From positions 94,600 through 158,599 of the forward strand of contig NZ_JAGPNM010000009.1 in assembly GCF_018831085.1 (NCBI RefSeq): 64,000 bases of DNA, in the 5' to 3' direction. Origin of the DNA: Rheinheimera oceanensis (lineage in GTDB: Bacteria; Pseudomonadota; Gammaproteobacteria; Enterobacterales; Alteromonadaceae). The stretch's first letter is position 1; every line of letters begins with the position of its first letter. Under the pieces are notes generated by a model that was not told the DNA's origin, did not search any database, and saw only the letters and a program-made list of their open reading frames with translations. A program made the translations under genes and the position numbers. Of the stretch, positions 8,284 through 17,678 are shown one piece after another.

Positions 8284-10527
8284 ATGAAGCTATTTACTAA
8301 GTCGGTATTGTCAGCGGCCATTCAGGCCGGCCTGTTTAGTGCAGCTGTTGGTTTTTCTCCTGTGTTAATGGCACAGGAAAGTGACAAAGACCAAGGCGGC
8401 AAACAACAGGAACTGGAAACCATTACTGTTACCGCGCAAAAGCGCAGCCAGAGTATTCAGGAAGTGCCAATCTCTATTGCCACCCTGTCCGGCGAAAAGT
8501 TTGACACTATTTTCTCTTCCGGTGATGACATTACAGCGTTGGCCATTAAGGTGCCGGGCCTGTATGCCGAAACCTCTAACGGCCGTGCTGCACCACGTTT
8601 TTATATCCGTGGTTTAGGTAATACCGATTTTGACTTAGCTGCATCGCAACCGGTATCCATTATTATGGATGACGTGGTGATGGAAAACGTGATTCTAAAA
8701 AGCTTCCCGCTGTTTGATGTACAGCAGGTAGAAGTGATCCGCGGCCCGCAAGGTACGTTGTTCGGCCGCAATACTACGGCCGGTATTATTAAATTTGACA
8801 GCGTAAAGCCAAGCCAGGATTTTGATGCCTATGTTAAAACCACTGCTGGCACCCTGGGCCAGTTTAACCTCGAAGGTGCGGCAGGTGGCGGTTTAACCGA
8901 CGAACTCTCTGCCCGTATCTCTTTGTTATCCCAACACCGTAGCAACTGGGTAAGCAACAGCTACACCGGCGAAAGCGACGTTATGGGCGGCTACAATGAA
9001 CGTGCCGGCCGGTTGCAGTTTTTATATGAAACAGCCGACTTCGATGCACTGTTAAATGTACATTCCCGTAACTACGATGGTACTTCCAGCCTGTTTCGCA
9101 AAAATATACTGACCCCGGGTAGCGACAAGTTAAACGAAAATTATGACCGCGATACTGTGGCTTATGATGCACCCGGCTATAACCGCCAGAGCTACGACGC
9201 CTGGGGCGCCTCACTGAAGTTTGACTTCCGTTTTGATGGCATGACACTTACCAGCATTTCAGCACTGGAGCGCGCAGATGGTGGTGGTATCGGTGATATT
9301 GACGGCGGCAACCCCGGCCAGGCCGGTCCTGCTAACCCGGACAATGCGGTCACTGAAGATCAGTTAAAAGATTTAAAACAGTACACACAGGAAATCCGCC
9401 TGGCCAGCGACACCTCTGGCCCGCTAAGCTGGCAAGCCGGTGGTTTTTACTTCGACTCAACCTTTGGTGTAAACAGCATTGACGGTTTCTTTGGTGCCAC
9501 TGAAGTGTTCCACGGCAATACCAGTTGGGCGCTGTTTGGCCAAACCACCTATAAATTCACCGACAAACTGGATGTTACTGCCGGTATCCGTTATACCGAC
9601 GATGTAAAAACCTTCTCGGTAGGCCAGCAGAATGTTGACGGCTTTGCTCTGGTTATCGGTGCTGCACAAATTCAGCAGTATGACCCGATCAAAGTATCTG
9701 ACGACCAAATCAGCTGGGAATTAAGCGCCAACTACCGTTTAACCGATAAAACCAGTTTATTTGCCCGCGTAGCTGAAGGCTTCCGTGCCCAGTCGATTCA
9801 GGGCCGTGATGTGGCATTTGAAGCACCGCCGTCAGTTGCTGATTCAGAAACCATTACGTCATTTGAAGTAGGCGCCAAATCAGACTTACTGGATAACACC
9901 CTGCGCCTGAACGGTGCGGTGTTTTACTACACTATTGACGATATTCAGTTATCTGCCATTGGTGGTGAAACCCAGGGCAACCAGCTGATTAATGCCGACA
10001 AAGGCGTAGGCTATGGCTTTGAGGTTGATTTTGATTACCGCGTACTGGCCAACCTGAGCCTGGGCGGTGGTTTTAGCTACAATAAAACTGAACTTAAAGA
10101 CGACAGTTTAACAGTAGCACCATGCGGCTCTGGCCTGTGTACCGTGCTGGACCCGCTTAACGCGCAGGATTTAGCCTTAATTAATGGTAACCCCTTCCCA
10201 CAGGCGCCAGAAACTATTCTGACGTTAAACGCCCGTTATGATTTCCCGGTACAGGGTGGTGAAATTTATATTTACGGCGATTATCAGTTACAGGGTAAAA
10301 CCAACCTGTTTTTGTATGAATCAGCCGAGTTTAAATCAAACAATAACTACGAAGCCGGTTTACGCATAGCCTATGTTAACTACGACGGTAATTACGAAGT
10401 AGGCCTGTTTGGCCGCAATATTACTGATCAGGACAACCTGAAAGGTGCTATCGACTTTAGCAACCTGACCGGTTTTGTTAACGAACCGCGCACCTTTGGT
10501 GTCGACTTTAAAATCAGCTTTTATTAA
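8284..10527 (+). CDS. TonB-dependent outer-membrane receptor
   Basis: A 747-residue receptor. Signal peptide (LSAAIQAGLFSAAVGFSPVLMAQ), TonB box region ETITVTAQKRSQSIQEVPIS, plug domain with QVEVIRGPQGTLFGRNTTAG, then a 22-strand barrel ending in a C-terminal aromatic residue (GVDFKISFY). The start at 8284 is chosen over 8209 because it begins the signal peptide. The TVTAQKR..VPISI style is common in marine/freshwater gammaproteobacterial and sphingomonad receptors for diverse substrates, often not iron. Ligand unknown. No regulator or transporter is next to it. Confidence 0.92.
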   Translation: MKLFTKSVLSAAIQAGLFSAAVGFSPVLMAQESDKDQGGKQQELETITVTAQKRSQSIQEVPISIATLSGEKFDTIFSSGDDITALAIKVPGLYAETSNGRAAPRFYIRGLGNTDFDLAASQPVSIIMDDVVMENVILKSFPLFDVQQVEVIRGPQGTLFGRNTTAGIIKFDSVKPSQDFDAYVKTTAGTLGQFNLEGAAGGGLTDELSARISLLSQHRSNWVSNSYTGESDVMGGYNERAGRLQFLYETADFDALLNVHSRNYDGTSSLFRKNILTPGSDKLNENYDRDTVAYDAPGYNRQSYDAWGASLKFDFRFDGMTLTSISALERADGGGIGDIDGGNPGQAGPANPDNAVTEDQLKDLKQYTQEIRLASDTSGPLSWQAGGFYFDSTFGVNSIDGFFGATEVFHGNTSWALFGQTTYKFTDKLDVTAGIRYTDDVKTFSVGQQNVDGFALVIGAAQIQQYDPIKVSDDQISWELSANYRLTDKTSLFARVAEGFRAQSIQGRDVAFEAPPSVADSETITSFEVGAKSDLLDNTLRLNGAVFYYTIDDIQLSAIGGETQGNQLINADKGVGYGFEVDFDYRVLANLSLGGGFSYNKTELKDDSLTVAPCGSGLCTVLDPLNAQDLALINGNPFPQAPETILTLNARYDFPVQGGEIYIYGDYQLQGKTNLFLYESAEFKSNNNYEAGLRIAYVNYDGNYEVGLFGRNITDQDNLKGAIDFSNLTGFVNEPRTFGVDFKISFY

Positions 10528-10542
10528 TCGCTGAGTTAGTAC

Positions 10543-10708
10543 GAATCGACTTGCTCTAAGTCAACCGTTGAAGGCAGGGATGCTGACAAATTCGTCAGGA
10601 ACGAATTTGAACAGCTCCGCTAGCCCGCAGGGTGAACTTCAGGATGAAGTTCATAGTCGAGCCCCCACGGAAGGGTTTACGGCGCGTTGACGTGGGCAAG
10701 CCGGTTCG
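10543..10708 (+). repeat. dispersed intergenic repeat, copy A
   Basis: About 166 bases that align along their whole length with 54645-54811, at roughly three quarters identity by eye. It has two internal hairpins: aaattcg / cgaattt and gaacttca / tgaagttc. In the other copy the second stem is aaacttca / tgaagttt, a compensated change that supports a folded DNA or RNA. It fills the 315-base gap between the receptor and ltaE. The remainder of the gap (10709-10842) shows nothing else recognisable. Confidence 0.8.
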
Positions 10709-10842
10709 TACTATTCTTTCTGGCTTGCTTCTGCTTTTAGTCACTCCTTTCCGGCGAAAAAACCTGCGCTTTAACCTGTTCTGATTGCACAAGCGGCAAC
10801 ATCGTTTTACGCTGAGCACCTTCTGTTACCGCGGAGCATAAA

Positions 10843-11925
10843 ATGCCGGATTTTCGCAGCGATACCGTAACCCAACCTTCTCTTGCCATGAAAGAGCGTA
10901 TGTTTAACGCGCCTTTAGGCGATGACGTATTTAACGACGACCCTACCACGCTGGAATTACAACGCTACGCTGCCGAAATGCTTGGCTTTGAAGCCGCACT
11001 GTTCGCGCCCAGCGGTACCCAGACCAATCTGATGGCCATGATGAGCCATTGCCAGCGTGGTGATGAAGCCATTGTTGGCCAGCAGTGGCATACCTACAAA
11101 TGGGAAGGCGGTGGTATGGCGGTATTGGGCTCTATTCAGCCGCAACCGCTGGAACTGCAAAACGATGGCACCTTGTTGCTAAGCGATATTGCCGGTGCAA
11201 TAAAACCCGACGATCCGCATTTTGCCCGCACCCGTTTAATTGTCATCGAAAACACTGTTGGCGGTAAGGTATTACCGCTTAGCTATATGCGTGATGTGGC
11301 CGCACTGGCAAAAAACAAAGGCCTGGCCTGCCATATAGACGGTGCCAGGTTGATGAATGCAGCTGTGGTACTGGCACCACAACACAACTTAACGCCACAA
11401 CAAATGGCGCGTGAACTGTGCATGGGTTTTGATTCAGTATCGCTGTGTTTATCTAAAGGTTTAGGTTGCCCGGTCGGGTCGTTATTGCTGGGCTCAACTG
11501 ATTTTATCGCCCGGGCGAAACGGGTGCGCAAAATGCTGGGCGGTGGTATGCGCCAAACCGGCATCTTAGCCGCTGCCGGTCTGTATGCGCTGGAAAACAA
11601 CATCACCCGACTGGCCGACGATCACACCAATTGCCGCCGTTTAGCCGATGGCCTGGCCGTATTAGCGGCGCAGCTACCGGCACTGCAGGGCCAACTTAGC
11701 GTTTTGCCGGTACAGAGCAATATTTTATTTACCGACATCAGCCTTGAACTGGCAGACCGCCTATTACCCTATCTGGCAGAATGCGGTATCAGGCTTACCA
11801 GCAGCAATTACCAAAGCACCAACGGTGCTATTAAACGCGTACGCTGGGTGTGCCATTTACAAATAAGCAGCGACGATATTGAGCAAACCCTGCAGCATGT
11901 TACCAATTTCGCCAGACTGAATTAA
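10843..11925 (+). CDS. ltaE: low-specificity L-threonine aldolase
   Basis: A 360-residue PLP enzyme that cleaves L-threonine or allo-threonine to glycine and acetaldehyde in the cytoplasm. Motifs are FRSDTVTQPSLAMKERM at the N-terminus, GDDVFNDDPTTLELQ, the PSGTQTNLMAM cofactor-binding region, HIDGARLMNAAV (Asp that binds the pyridine nitrogen), and the Schiff-base lysine in SLCLSKGLGCPVGSLLLGS. CGGAGC precedes the ATG. It is slightly longer than the E. coli enzyme (about 333 residues). Confidence 0.93.
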   Translation: MPDFRSDTVTQPSLAMKERMFNAPLGDDVFNDDPTTLELQRYAAEMLGFEAALFAPSGTQTNLMAMMSHCQRGDEAIVGQQWHTYKWEGGGMAVLGSIQPQPLELQNDGTLLLSDIAGAIKPDDPHFARTRLIVIENTVGGKVLPLSYMRDVAALAKNKGLACHIDGARLMNAAVVLAPQHNLTPQQMARELCMGFDSVSLCLSKGLGCPVGSLLLGSTDFIARAKRVRKMLGGGMRQTGILAAAGLYALENNITRLADDHTNCRRLADGLAVLAAQLPALQGQLSVLPVQSNILFTDISLELADRLLPYLAECGIRLTSSNYQSTNGAIKRVRWVCHLQISSDDIEQTLQHVTNFARLN

Positions 11926-11953
11926 CCACACGCCTGAAAGCAAATGCACCTTT

Positions 11954-11994
11954 TGCCTGTCTGTTACGTAAGCAGCAAAACGTAACAACAGGCA
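11954..11994 (+). promoter_or_regulatory. long hairpin abutting the msr ribosome-binding site
   Basis: tgcctgtctgttacgt (11954-11969) pairs with acgtaacaacaggca (11980-11994), about 15 pairs with one bulged base and a 10-base loop. The right arm ends next to the AGAGG Shine-Dalgarno of the msr gene. It has no T run, so it may be a leader structure for msr or a Rho-independent-like end of ltaE. Confidence 0.45.
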
Positions 11995-12003
11995 GAGGTA
12001 ATT

Positions 12004-13275
12004 ATGGCCCAATCCACGTTATTAAAACTCTTTACAGCGTTAATGCTGCTTGGTAGTACAGCACAGGCACAGGACAACACTATGCCGGCCACACGCCATA
12101 CCGACACTATCGTGGTGGGCGCCGGTTGTTTCTGGGGCGTAGAAAAACGCTTTGAAGCTATGGATGGCGTAATAGATGCCGTATCCGGCTATGCCGATGG
12201 TAATGGCGTACAGCCCACATACCGCGCCATTACGCAAAAACGCAACCAGCATAACCCCAACAACCATGCCGAAGTGGTGCAAATTACCTTTAACCCGGCA
12301 GTAATCAGCCTGACTACTTTGCTGCAACGCTACTTTGAAATGCACGACCCGACCCAGCTAAACCGCCAGGGTAATGACATTGGCACTCAGTACCGCTCAA
12401 TTATCCTGACTAACAGCCAGGCACAAGCTGACACCGCCCGGCAGGTGCAGGCAGCGTATCAGTTATTGCTCACCCAAGCCGGTTACGGTGCCATTACCAC
12501 GCAAATAAAACCGCTGCGCGAATTTTTCCCGGCCGAGCAGTATCACCAGGACTATATCGCGAAAAACCCCAACGGCTACTGCCCTGATCATTCCACCGGC
12601 GTGCGTTTTAACAGCGACAATAAAAGCCAAACGGCAGCGGTGGATAACAGCACTTTGCTCAGCGGCAAACACATACTGGTGATAGATGCTGAAAACTACT
12701 GCCCGTACTGTGAAAAGTTTAAAGCCGAGGTGGCAAACCATTATCAGGGTGATATTCCGCTGCATTTTCGCTATGCCAACGCAGTTAACGGCTTAACGCT
12801 GACAACCCCAACCTGGGCTACGCCAACTATTATTTTGCTGCAAGACGGCAAAGAGGTATTTGGCCGCCAGGGCTACTTAAGCCCAGACGAGTTTTATCTG
12901 TTGTTGGGTAAGTTTAAGCTGGGTAATACCGAGGCCTTTGATGTGGCATTTGATAAAGGCACCGATAGCCGCTTTTGCCAGCAATATGAAATTTTTAAAA
13001 ATACCCCGGATGGCGTTTTTACCGACAAGCTAAGCGGGGCGCCACTGTTTGACACCCGTGACCGTTTTGACTCTGGCACCGGCTGGTTGTCCTTTACCAA
13101 AGCGGTAAACGGCGCAGTAATTGAAAAACCGGATAACAGCTACGGCATGCGCCGCACTGAAATTCGCGCCAAAGTATCTGGTATTCATTTGGGGCATGTA
13201 TTTAACGACGGCCCCAATGGCCGCCCGCGCTATTGTATTAACGCCACTGTACTGGACTTTGTACCGCGTGGTTAA
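12004..13275 (+). CDS. exported methionine sulfoxide reductase, MsrA-thioredoxin-MsrB fusion
   Basis: A 423-residue three-domain protein. Signal peptide at residues 1-22. MsrA domain about 33-200, with the catalytic Cys42 in GAGCFWGVEKRF and a resolving Cys193 in PNGYCPDHSTG. Thioredoxin-like domain about 215-305, with Cys233/Cys236 in ENYCPYCEKF and the cis-proline in TWATPTIILL. MsrB domain about 315-420, with DSGTGWLSF and the catalytic Cys411 in RPRYCINATVLDF. It repairs both S- and R-methionine sulfoxide in the periplasm. The PilB protein of Neisseria has the order Trx-MsrA-MsrB. Here the thioredoxin is in the middle. The gene ends one base from the convergent EamA gene. Confidence 0.93.
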   Translation: MAQSTLLKLFTALMLLGSTAQAQDNTMPATRHTDTIVVGAGCFWGVEKRFEAMDGVIDAVSGYADGNGVQPTYRAITQKRNQHNPNNHAEVVQITFNPAVISLTTLLQRYFEMHDPTQLNRQGNDIGTQYRSIILTNSQAQADTARQVQAAYQLLLTQAGYGAITTQIKPLREFFPAEQYHQDYIAKNPNGYCPDHSTGVRFNSDNKSQTAAVDNSTLLSGKHILVIDAENYCPYCEKFKAEVANHYQGDIPLHFRYANAVNGLTLTTPTWATPTIILLQDGKEVFGRQGYLSPDEFYLLLGKFKLGNTEAFDVAFDKGTDSRFCQQYEIFKNTPDGVFTDKLSGAPLFDTRDRFDSGTGWLSFTKAVNGAVIEKPDNSYGMRRTEIRAKVSGIHLGHVFNDGPNGRPRYCINATVLDFVPRG

Positions 13276-13276
13276 T

Positions 13277-14164
13277 TTATAGCCGGACAGCCTCAGCTAC
13301 AGCCACCACAGCCTTCGCCGGTTTATGCCGTAGCGCCAGCAGCAAACCGGTAATAATAATCAACAGCACACCGCCAAGCTGCAGTGTGCTTAAACTTTCG
13401 TTAAACAGCCACCAGCCGGCAATGATTACCGTAACCGGTTCCAGATAAGCCAGCGTAGCATAAACACGGGTAGGTAAATGCTCCAGCGCAATGATGGCGC
13501 AGTATATCGCGATAAAACCGGGGAAAATACCCGCCAGTGCTATCCAGATAATATCATCCGGTTTGGGTAAGCTTATGCCGGTAAGAAATGGTAGCACGCA
13601 ACAAGCGCCTATTATTAGCTGGTAAAATGTGCGCAATAATTGCGAATGTGCAGGCAAAGCGCGGCGGTTTAGCAGCAAAAAACCGCTATAAGCAAACAGC
13701 GACAGCAAGCCAAAAATAAGGCCCGGCAGCTGCGCGGTGTCTAACACCAGATCAAACTTAAATTGCTGCAACATGGCAAAGCCAAGAAATGACAGCACAA
13801 TCAGGCTGCTGTCGGGTAAATCGAGCCTTTCTTGTAACAACCAATGGGCAATAAAAGCCGACAGCGGTGGCGCCAGGTACACCAGCATAATGGCGTTAGC
13901 CAGGCTGATATATTCAATAGCCGTTAAAAAGCTCAGCATAAAACCGGCCAGCAGTACGCCGTTAACCGCCATACGCCAGTCTGGCTTGCCTTTTAGTGCA
14001 GCCAGCTTGCCGGTAAGCGTAACAAACAGCAGCAAACACAAGCCGCCAACAAATAGACGATAAAAGGTCAGCTCTGCTGCCGCTAAGCCACTAAAGCGGG
14101 CAATAATACCGCTGCTGGCCATCGCTACTGCTGATACCAACGCGAGAAAAACGTATAAACCCAT
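13277..14164 (-). CDS. EamA/DMT-family transporter
   Basis: A 295-residue integral membrane protein with about ten hydrophobic helices in two repeated halves (for example YVFLALVSAVAMASSGIIAR and LGGVLLIIITGLLLALR), typical of the EamA drug/metabolite exporter family. The conserved-proline segment TLAYLEPVTVIIAGWWLFNE near the start of the last repeat is characteristic. Substrate unknown. Its stop is separated by a single base from the msr stop on the other strand, leaving no room for a terminator between them. Confidence 0.9.
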   Translation of the reverse strand: MGLYVFLALVSAVAMASSGIIARFSGLAAAELTFYRLFVGGLCLLLFVTLTGKLAALKGKPDWRMAVNGVLLAGFMLSFLTAIEYISLANAIMLVYLAPPLSAFIAHWLLQERLDLPDSSLIVLSFLGFAMLQQFKFDLVLDTAQLPGLIFGLLSLFAYSGFLLLNRRALPAHSQLLRTFYQLIIGACCVLPFLTGISLPKPDDIIWIALAGIFPGFIAIYCAIIALEHLPTRVYATLAYLEPVTVIIAGWWLFNESLSTLQLGGVLLIIITGLLLALRHKPAKAVVAVAEAVRL

Positions 14165-14190
14165 CGTAACGATAACCTGCTGCTTGGGGA

Positions 14191-14233
14191 GGGATAAGAT
14201 TTACGGCGTGTCGGTGTGAGTAAATGTTATCCC
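14191..14233. repeat. short copy D of the dispersed repeat's 3' module, framed by an inverted repeat
   Basis: tttacggcgtgtcggtgtga corresponds to tttacggcgtgttggtgtga in copy B (54778 onward), and aaa follows in both. The segment is bounded by gggataa (14191) and ttatccc (14227-14233), so it can fold as a stem-loop. Only this module of the longer repeat is present. Confidence 0.5.
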
Positions 14234-14243
14234 TTAGCTAAAG

Positions 14244-14270
14244 AAACCGGCAGATTATGCCGGTTTTTCT
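14244..14270 (-). terminator. intrinsic terminator of ppc
   Basis: A 9-bp perfect stem aaaccggca / tgccggttt with a 5-base loop, lying 17 bases after the ppc stop. On the minus strand the right arm runs into TTTCTTT. On the plus strand it runs into a T stretch, so it can work in both directions. Confidence 0.8.
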
Positions 14271-14286
14271 GGTAACACACGAGTCT

Positions 14287-16917
14287 CTAGCCTGAATTTC
14301 GCATACCGGCGGCAATACCGGCAATAGTCACCATTAACGCCCGGCTAATCATCGGGTTTACCCGCTCGGGCTGGTGCCGCACACGGTACAACAGTTCGGC
14401 TTGCAGAATATGCAGCGGGTCTACATAAGTATTGCGCAGCATGATCGATTCTCTAATCCAGCTTTCTTTTGCCATCAACGTATCGCTGTGAATAAGCTTG
14501 AGCAGCAACTGGCGATCATCAGCCAACTGGCTGCGCAGGCTTTGGCCTAAATGCTTCAGCTCATCTGGTACCAGCACTTTGTCATAATAAGCTGCTATTT
14601 CGCTGTCGGCTTTTAAAAACACCATTTCCAGCATCGACATGCGGGTAGCAAAAAATGGCCATTGTTGCTGCATTTCATCCAGCAAAGCGGCTTTGTCCTG
14701 CTTGGCAGCGTTGGCTAAAGCCCCGCCTGCCCCGAGCCAGGCGGGTAACATTAAACGGTTTTGCGACCAGGCGAAAATCCACGGTATGGCCCGCAGGCTC
14801 TCCACGCCGCCGCTGGGGTTACGTTTGGCCGGGCGGCTGCCAAGCGGTAACTGGCCCAGCTCCTGCTCGGGCGTGGCAGCTCGGAAATAGGGCACAAAGT
14901 CTTTATTGTGCCGTACCACACCGCGGTAAACTTCGCAGGAGTCATCTGCCAGTTGCTGCATTAAATCGCGCCAGCTTTGTTTTGGCACCGGTGGCGGTAA
15001 TAACATACCTTCGAGCACGGCGCTGGCGTACAACGCCAGGCTGCGCTCGGCTAATTTTGGCAGGCCAAACTTAAAGCGGATCATCTCGCCCTGCTCGGTT
15101 ACCCGCAAGCCACCGGCCAGTGAACCGGGCGGTTGCGATAAAATAGCGGCATGCGCCGGGCCACCGCCACGGCCGATAGTACCGCCACGGCCGTGAAACA
15201 ACGTAAGCTGCACCTTGGCTTGCTGGCAAATGGCAACCAACGCTTCCTGAGCACTGTACTGCGCCCAGGCCGCAGCGAATACCCCGGCATCTTTGGCCGA
15301 ATCGGAGTAGCCAATCATCACTTCCTGTTTGCCGTTAATATAACCACGGTACCAGTCGATGCTAAGCAGTTTGCGCATACAATCCGGCGCATTTTGCAAA
15401 TCACTTAAGGTTTCAAACAAGGGGGCTACCGGCATCGGAAAGCTGATACCGGCTTCTTTTAACAGCAGTTGTACTGCCAGCACATCTGACGGTTTGCCGG
15501 CCATGGAAATAACATAAGTGCTTAGCGCTTCGCTGCCATGGCGGGCAACAATATCGCAGGTGTCCAGTACTTCCTGCACATCAGCAGACGGCTGCCAGCT
15601 TTTCGGAAACAACGGCCGCCGGTTTGCCAGCTCGGCCAGCAAGAACGCCTGGCGGGCGTCTTCATCCCAGGCGGCATAATCACCCAGCCCCAGGTGCCGG
15701 GTTAATTCAGCAAATACCTGTGCATGACGGCCTGCATCCTGGCGAATATCAAGTTTGAGCAGGGTTAAGCCAAAGGCGTAAGCACGGCGGATGGTATCAA
15801 GCAACCTGCCGTTGGCGATAACCGCCATACCGCAGTCAAGTAATGACTGATAACACAGCAGTAACGGCTCAAGTAATTGCTGGTTATGCCAGATTAAATC
15901 CTGTGGCCGCTGCAAACGGTCATGCTTTAATGCTTCGGTTAACCAGTCACGGCTGTGTAGTAAACCGGCCCGCAGTTTATTCAGGATATAACGGTAAGGC
16001 TCACTGGCCTCGCCTGCAGCTTCGCGCAGTGCCGGGTTAGCCTGATACATAGACAATTCACTGCCGAGCATATCCAGATCTTTAGCGAATAAGTCTGCCG
16101 CTTTCCAGCGGCTGAGCAACAGCACCTGACGGGTAACTTTAGCGGTAACAAAAGGGTTGCCGTCACGATCTCCGCCCATCCAGGAGGAAAATTTTACCGG
16201 TGCGGCATCCAGTGCTAAACCTTTGCCGGTGGCATCTACTAATTTGGTATCCAGTTCACGCAGAAAGTCCGGGATGGCCTGCCATAATGAACTTTCAATC
16301 ACGGCAAAGCCTGATTTGGCTTCATCTACCGGTGTTGGCCGCTGCTCGCGAATTTCATTGGTGTGCCAGGCCTGGGCAATCAGCTCACTTAAGCGCAGTT
16401 CTACTTTTTGCTGCTGCGCTGCGCTTAGTTCTTGCTCCAGCTCAGTTAAACAAGCAGCGATTTCGGTAAGTTTATGAATAAGAGTGCGGCGCGATACTTC
16501 GGTCGGGTGTGCAGTGAGCACCAGCTCTATTGATAAGCTGGCCACGGCCTGCTCAACTTTAGTTTGCTCCAGCTGTTTTTGCTGCAGCAAGCTAAACAAC
16601 TCATCCAGTGGCTCCGGCTTTTCAATGCTGGCATGGCCAATACGGCTGACAGTATGGTGTTGCTCGGCCAGGTTAGCTAGATTTAAAAACTGGGCAAAAG
16701 CCCGTGCAACCGGCAAAAGCTCGTCATCGGTTAAGCTGCGTAGTACCTGTTTAAGTTTATCAGCCTGCGCTTCATCGCCTTGACGCGCAGCCTTGGATAA
16801 TAACCGGATCTGCTCTACCCGCTCCAGTACAGCCTCGCCCAACTGACCACGAATGGTGTCGCCCAGCTTTGTTCCCAGCAAGCCAACATTGGCTTTCAGT
16901 GCTGCGTAATGATCCAT
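14287..16917 (-). CDS. ppc: phosphoenolpyruvate carboxylase
   Basis: An 876-residue enzyme that makes oxaloacetate from PEP and bicarbonate to refill the TCA cycle. Catalytic signatures are VLTAHPTEVSRRTL (His), EVMIGYSDSAKDAG (Lys region), and the glycine loop LFHGRGGTIGRGGGPAHAAI. The allosteric C-terminus ends MRNSG where most homologues have MRNTG. Full length. GAGGCAACGACA precedes the ATG. It is transcribed alone and is divergent from the exported-protein gene at 17109. Confidence 0.97.
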   Translation of the reverse strand: MDHYAALKANVGLLGTKLGDTIRGQLGEAVLERVEQIRLLSKAARQGDEAQADKLKQVLRSLTDDELLPVARAFAQFLNLANLAEQHHTVSRIGHASIEKPEPLDELFSLLQQKQLEQTKVEQAVASLSIELVLTAHPTEVSRRTLIHKLTEIAACLTELEQELSAAQQQKVELRLSELIAQAWHTNEIREQRPTPVDEAKSGFAVIESSLWQAIPDFLRELDTKLVDATGKGLALDAAPVKFSSWMGGDRDGNPFVTAKVTRQVLLLSRWKAADLFAKDLDMLGSELSMYQANPALREAAGEASEPYRYILNKLRAGLLHSRDWLTEALKHDRLQRPQDLIWHNQQLLEPLLLCYQSLLDCGMAVIANGRLLDTIRRAYAFGLTLLKLDIRQDAGRHAQVFAELTRHLGLGDYAAWDEDARQAFLLAELANRRPLFPKSWQPSADVQEVLDTCDIVARHGSEALSTYVISMAGKPSDVLAVQLLLKEAGISFPMPVAPLFETLSDLQNAPDCMRKLLSIDWYRGYINGKQEVMIGYSDSAKDAGVFAAAWAQYSAQEALVAICQQAKVQLTLFHGRGGTIGRGGGPAHAAILSQPPGSLAGGLRVTEQGEMIRFKFGLPKLAERSLALYASAVLEGMLLPPPVPKQSWRDLMQQLADDSCEVYRGVVRHNKDFVPYFRAATPEQELGQLPLGSRPAKRNPSGGVESLRAIPWIFAWSQNRLMLPAWLGAGGALANAAKQDKAALLDEMQQQWPFFATRMSMLEMVFLKADSEIAAYYDKVLVPDELKHLGQSLRSQLADDRQLLLKLIHSDTLMAKESWIRESIMLRNTYVDPLHILQAELLYRVRHQPERVNPMISRALMVTIAGIAAGMRNSG

Positions 16918-17045
16918 TGTCGTTGCCTCTGTTACCCACGTTGCACCACCCTAGCGCGTTATGTTCAGGTACTCAACAATGATTGATTACAAAATGGGCA
17001 ACGAAATTGGTAAGACCAAATAGCCAAGATTTGTTTACCCGCTAC

Positions 17046-17074
17046 GGAATAAAACCTCAGGCTGTCGCGTTATC
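17046..17074 (+). promoter_or_regulatory. predicted ECF sigma promoter of the exported-protein gene
   Basis: GGAATAA (17046-17052), 15-base spacer, CGTTATC (17068-17074). The two hexamer-like elements and the spacer length are identical to those upstream of the sigma gene at 20019-20047. The ATG of the gene follows 34 bases after the -10 element. This is the layout of an extracytoplasmic-function sigma promoter (GGAA-type -35). Confidence 0.72.
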
Positions 17075-17108
17075 GCTATGTCACTGACGACATAAAGAGG
17101 ACTTAAAG

Positions 17109-17642
17109 ATGAAAACCTTACTTACACCAAGCCTGATCGCCCTTACCTGTTGTTCTGCTTTCGCCAGCGCCGATATGTCGCTATCGGCACAAAGCACTAA
17201 CGACAGCCAGTTGCAGCTGACGGTTAACCAGCCGGCCATTGTTGGCAACAACACCAACAGTAATACCAGTACTAACCAGCAAAGCCAGTTACAGGCCGGC
17301 ACCGGTGCCAGCCAAACCGTACAGCCCACGCTGCTAGCAACAGCACATGCTGATAGCAGCGTGGATACTCAAATACAAAACAGCCTGCAGCTGAGCACTA
17401 ATCTGTTATCAAAAACCACTGATGTGGCGGATCTCGCCCAGCAAATCAGCAGTAATATTGCAGCAAATGCCAGCCAGGCTACTGACGTTGCCAGCACGGT
17501 GCAGCAACAAATTCTCGGTAACGTTAATCAGGCATTGCAACAAGACGCCTCGGCCAGCGTAGCGCAAAGCGTGAGTCAGGCCGTAAGCGCTGAGGTATCA
17601 AATACTGTGCGTAGCAGCATTACGCTGGCTACCGGTCTGTAA
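17109..17642 (+). CDS. exported low-complexity Ser/Thr/Gln/Asn-rich protein
   Basis: A 177-residue protein with a signal peptide (LLTPSLIALTCCSAFASA). The mature part is very rich in S, T, N, Q and A and has no aromatic core (NNTNSNTSTNQQSQLQ, then repeated heptad-like ADLAQQISSNIAANASQATD). The second half looks like an amphipathic helix or coiled coil, and it contains no cysteine after the signal region. It recalls the composition of secreted fibre, adhesin or stalk proteins but matches no family I recognise. AGAGGA gives a good ribosome site. It carries an ECF-type promoter identical to that of the sigma gene and precedes an outer-membrane barrel gene. Confidence 0.8.
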   Translation: MKTLLTPSLIALTCCSAFASADMSLSAQSTNDSQLQLTVNQPAIVGNNTNSNTSTNQQSQLQAGTGASQTVQPTLLATAHADSSVDTQIQNSLQLSTNLLSKTTDVADLAQQISSNIAANASQATDVASTVQQQILGNVNQALQQDASASVAQSVSQAVSAEVSNTVRSSITLATGL

Positions 17643-17650
17643 ATCATCAG

Positions 17651-17678
17651 GCGCCGGCCTCTGGCCGGTGCGCTTTTT
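17651..17678 (+). terminator. attenuator-like hairpin between the exported protein and the barrel gene
   Basis: gcgccggcc / ggccggtgcgc with a 3-base loop, one bulge, then five T, placed 8 bases after the stop of 17109. The next gene starts 19 bases after it and has no promoter of its own that I can see. Partial read-through would give a lot of the first product and little of the second. Confidence 0.7.

Noticed and set aside
14639..15074. Long plus-strand frames opposite ppc
   Set aside because: They are antisense shadows of a clearly real enzyme in a GC-rich codon context.
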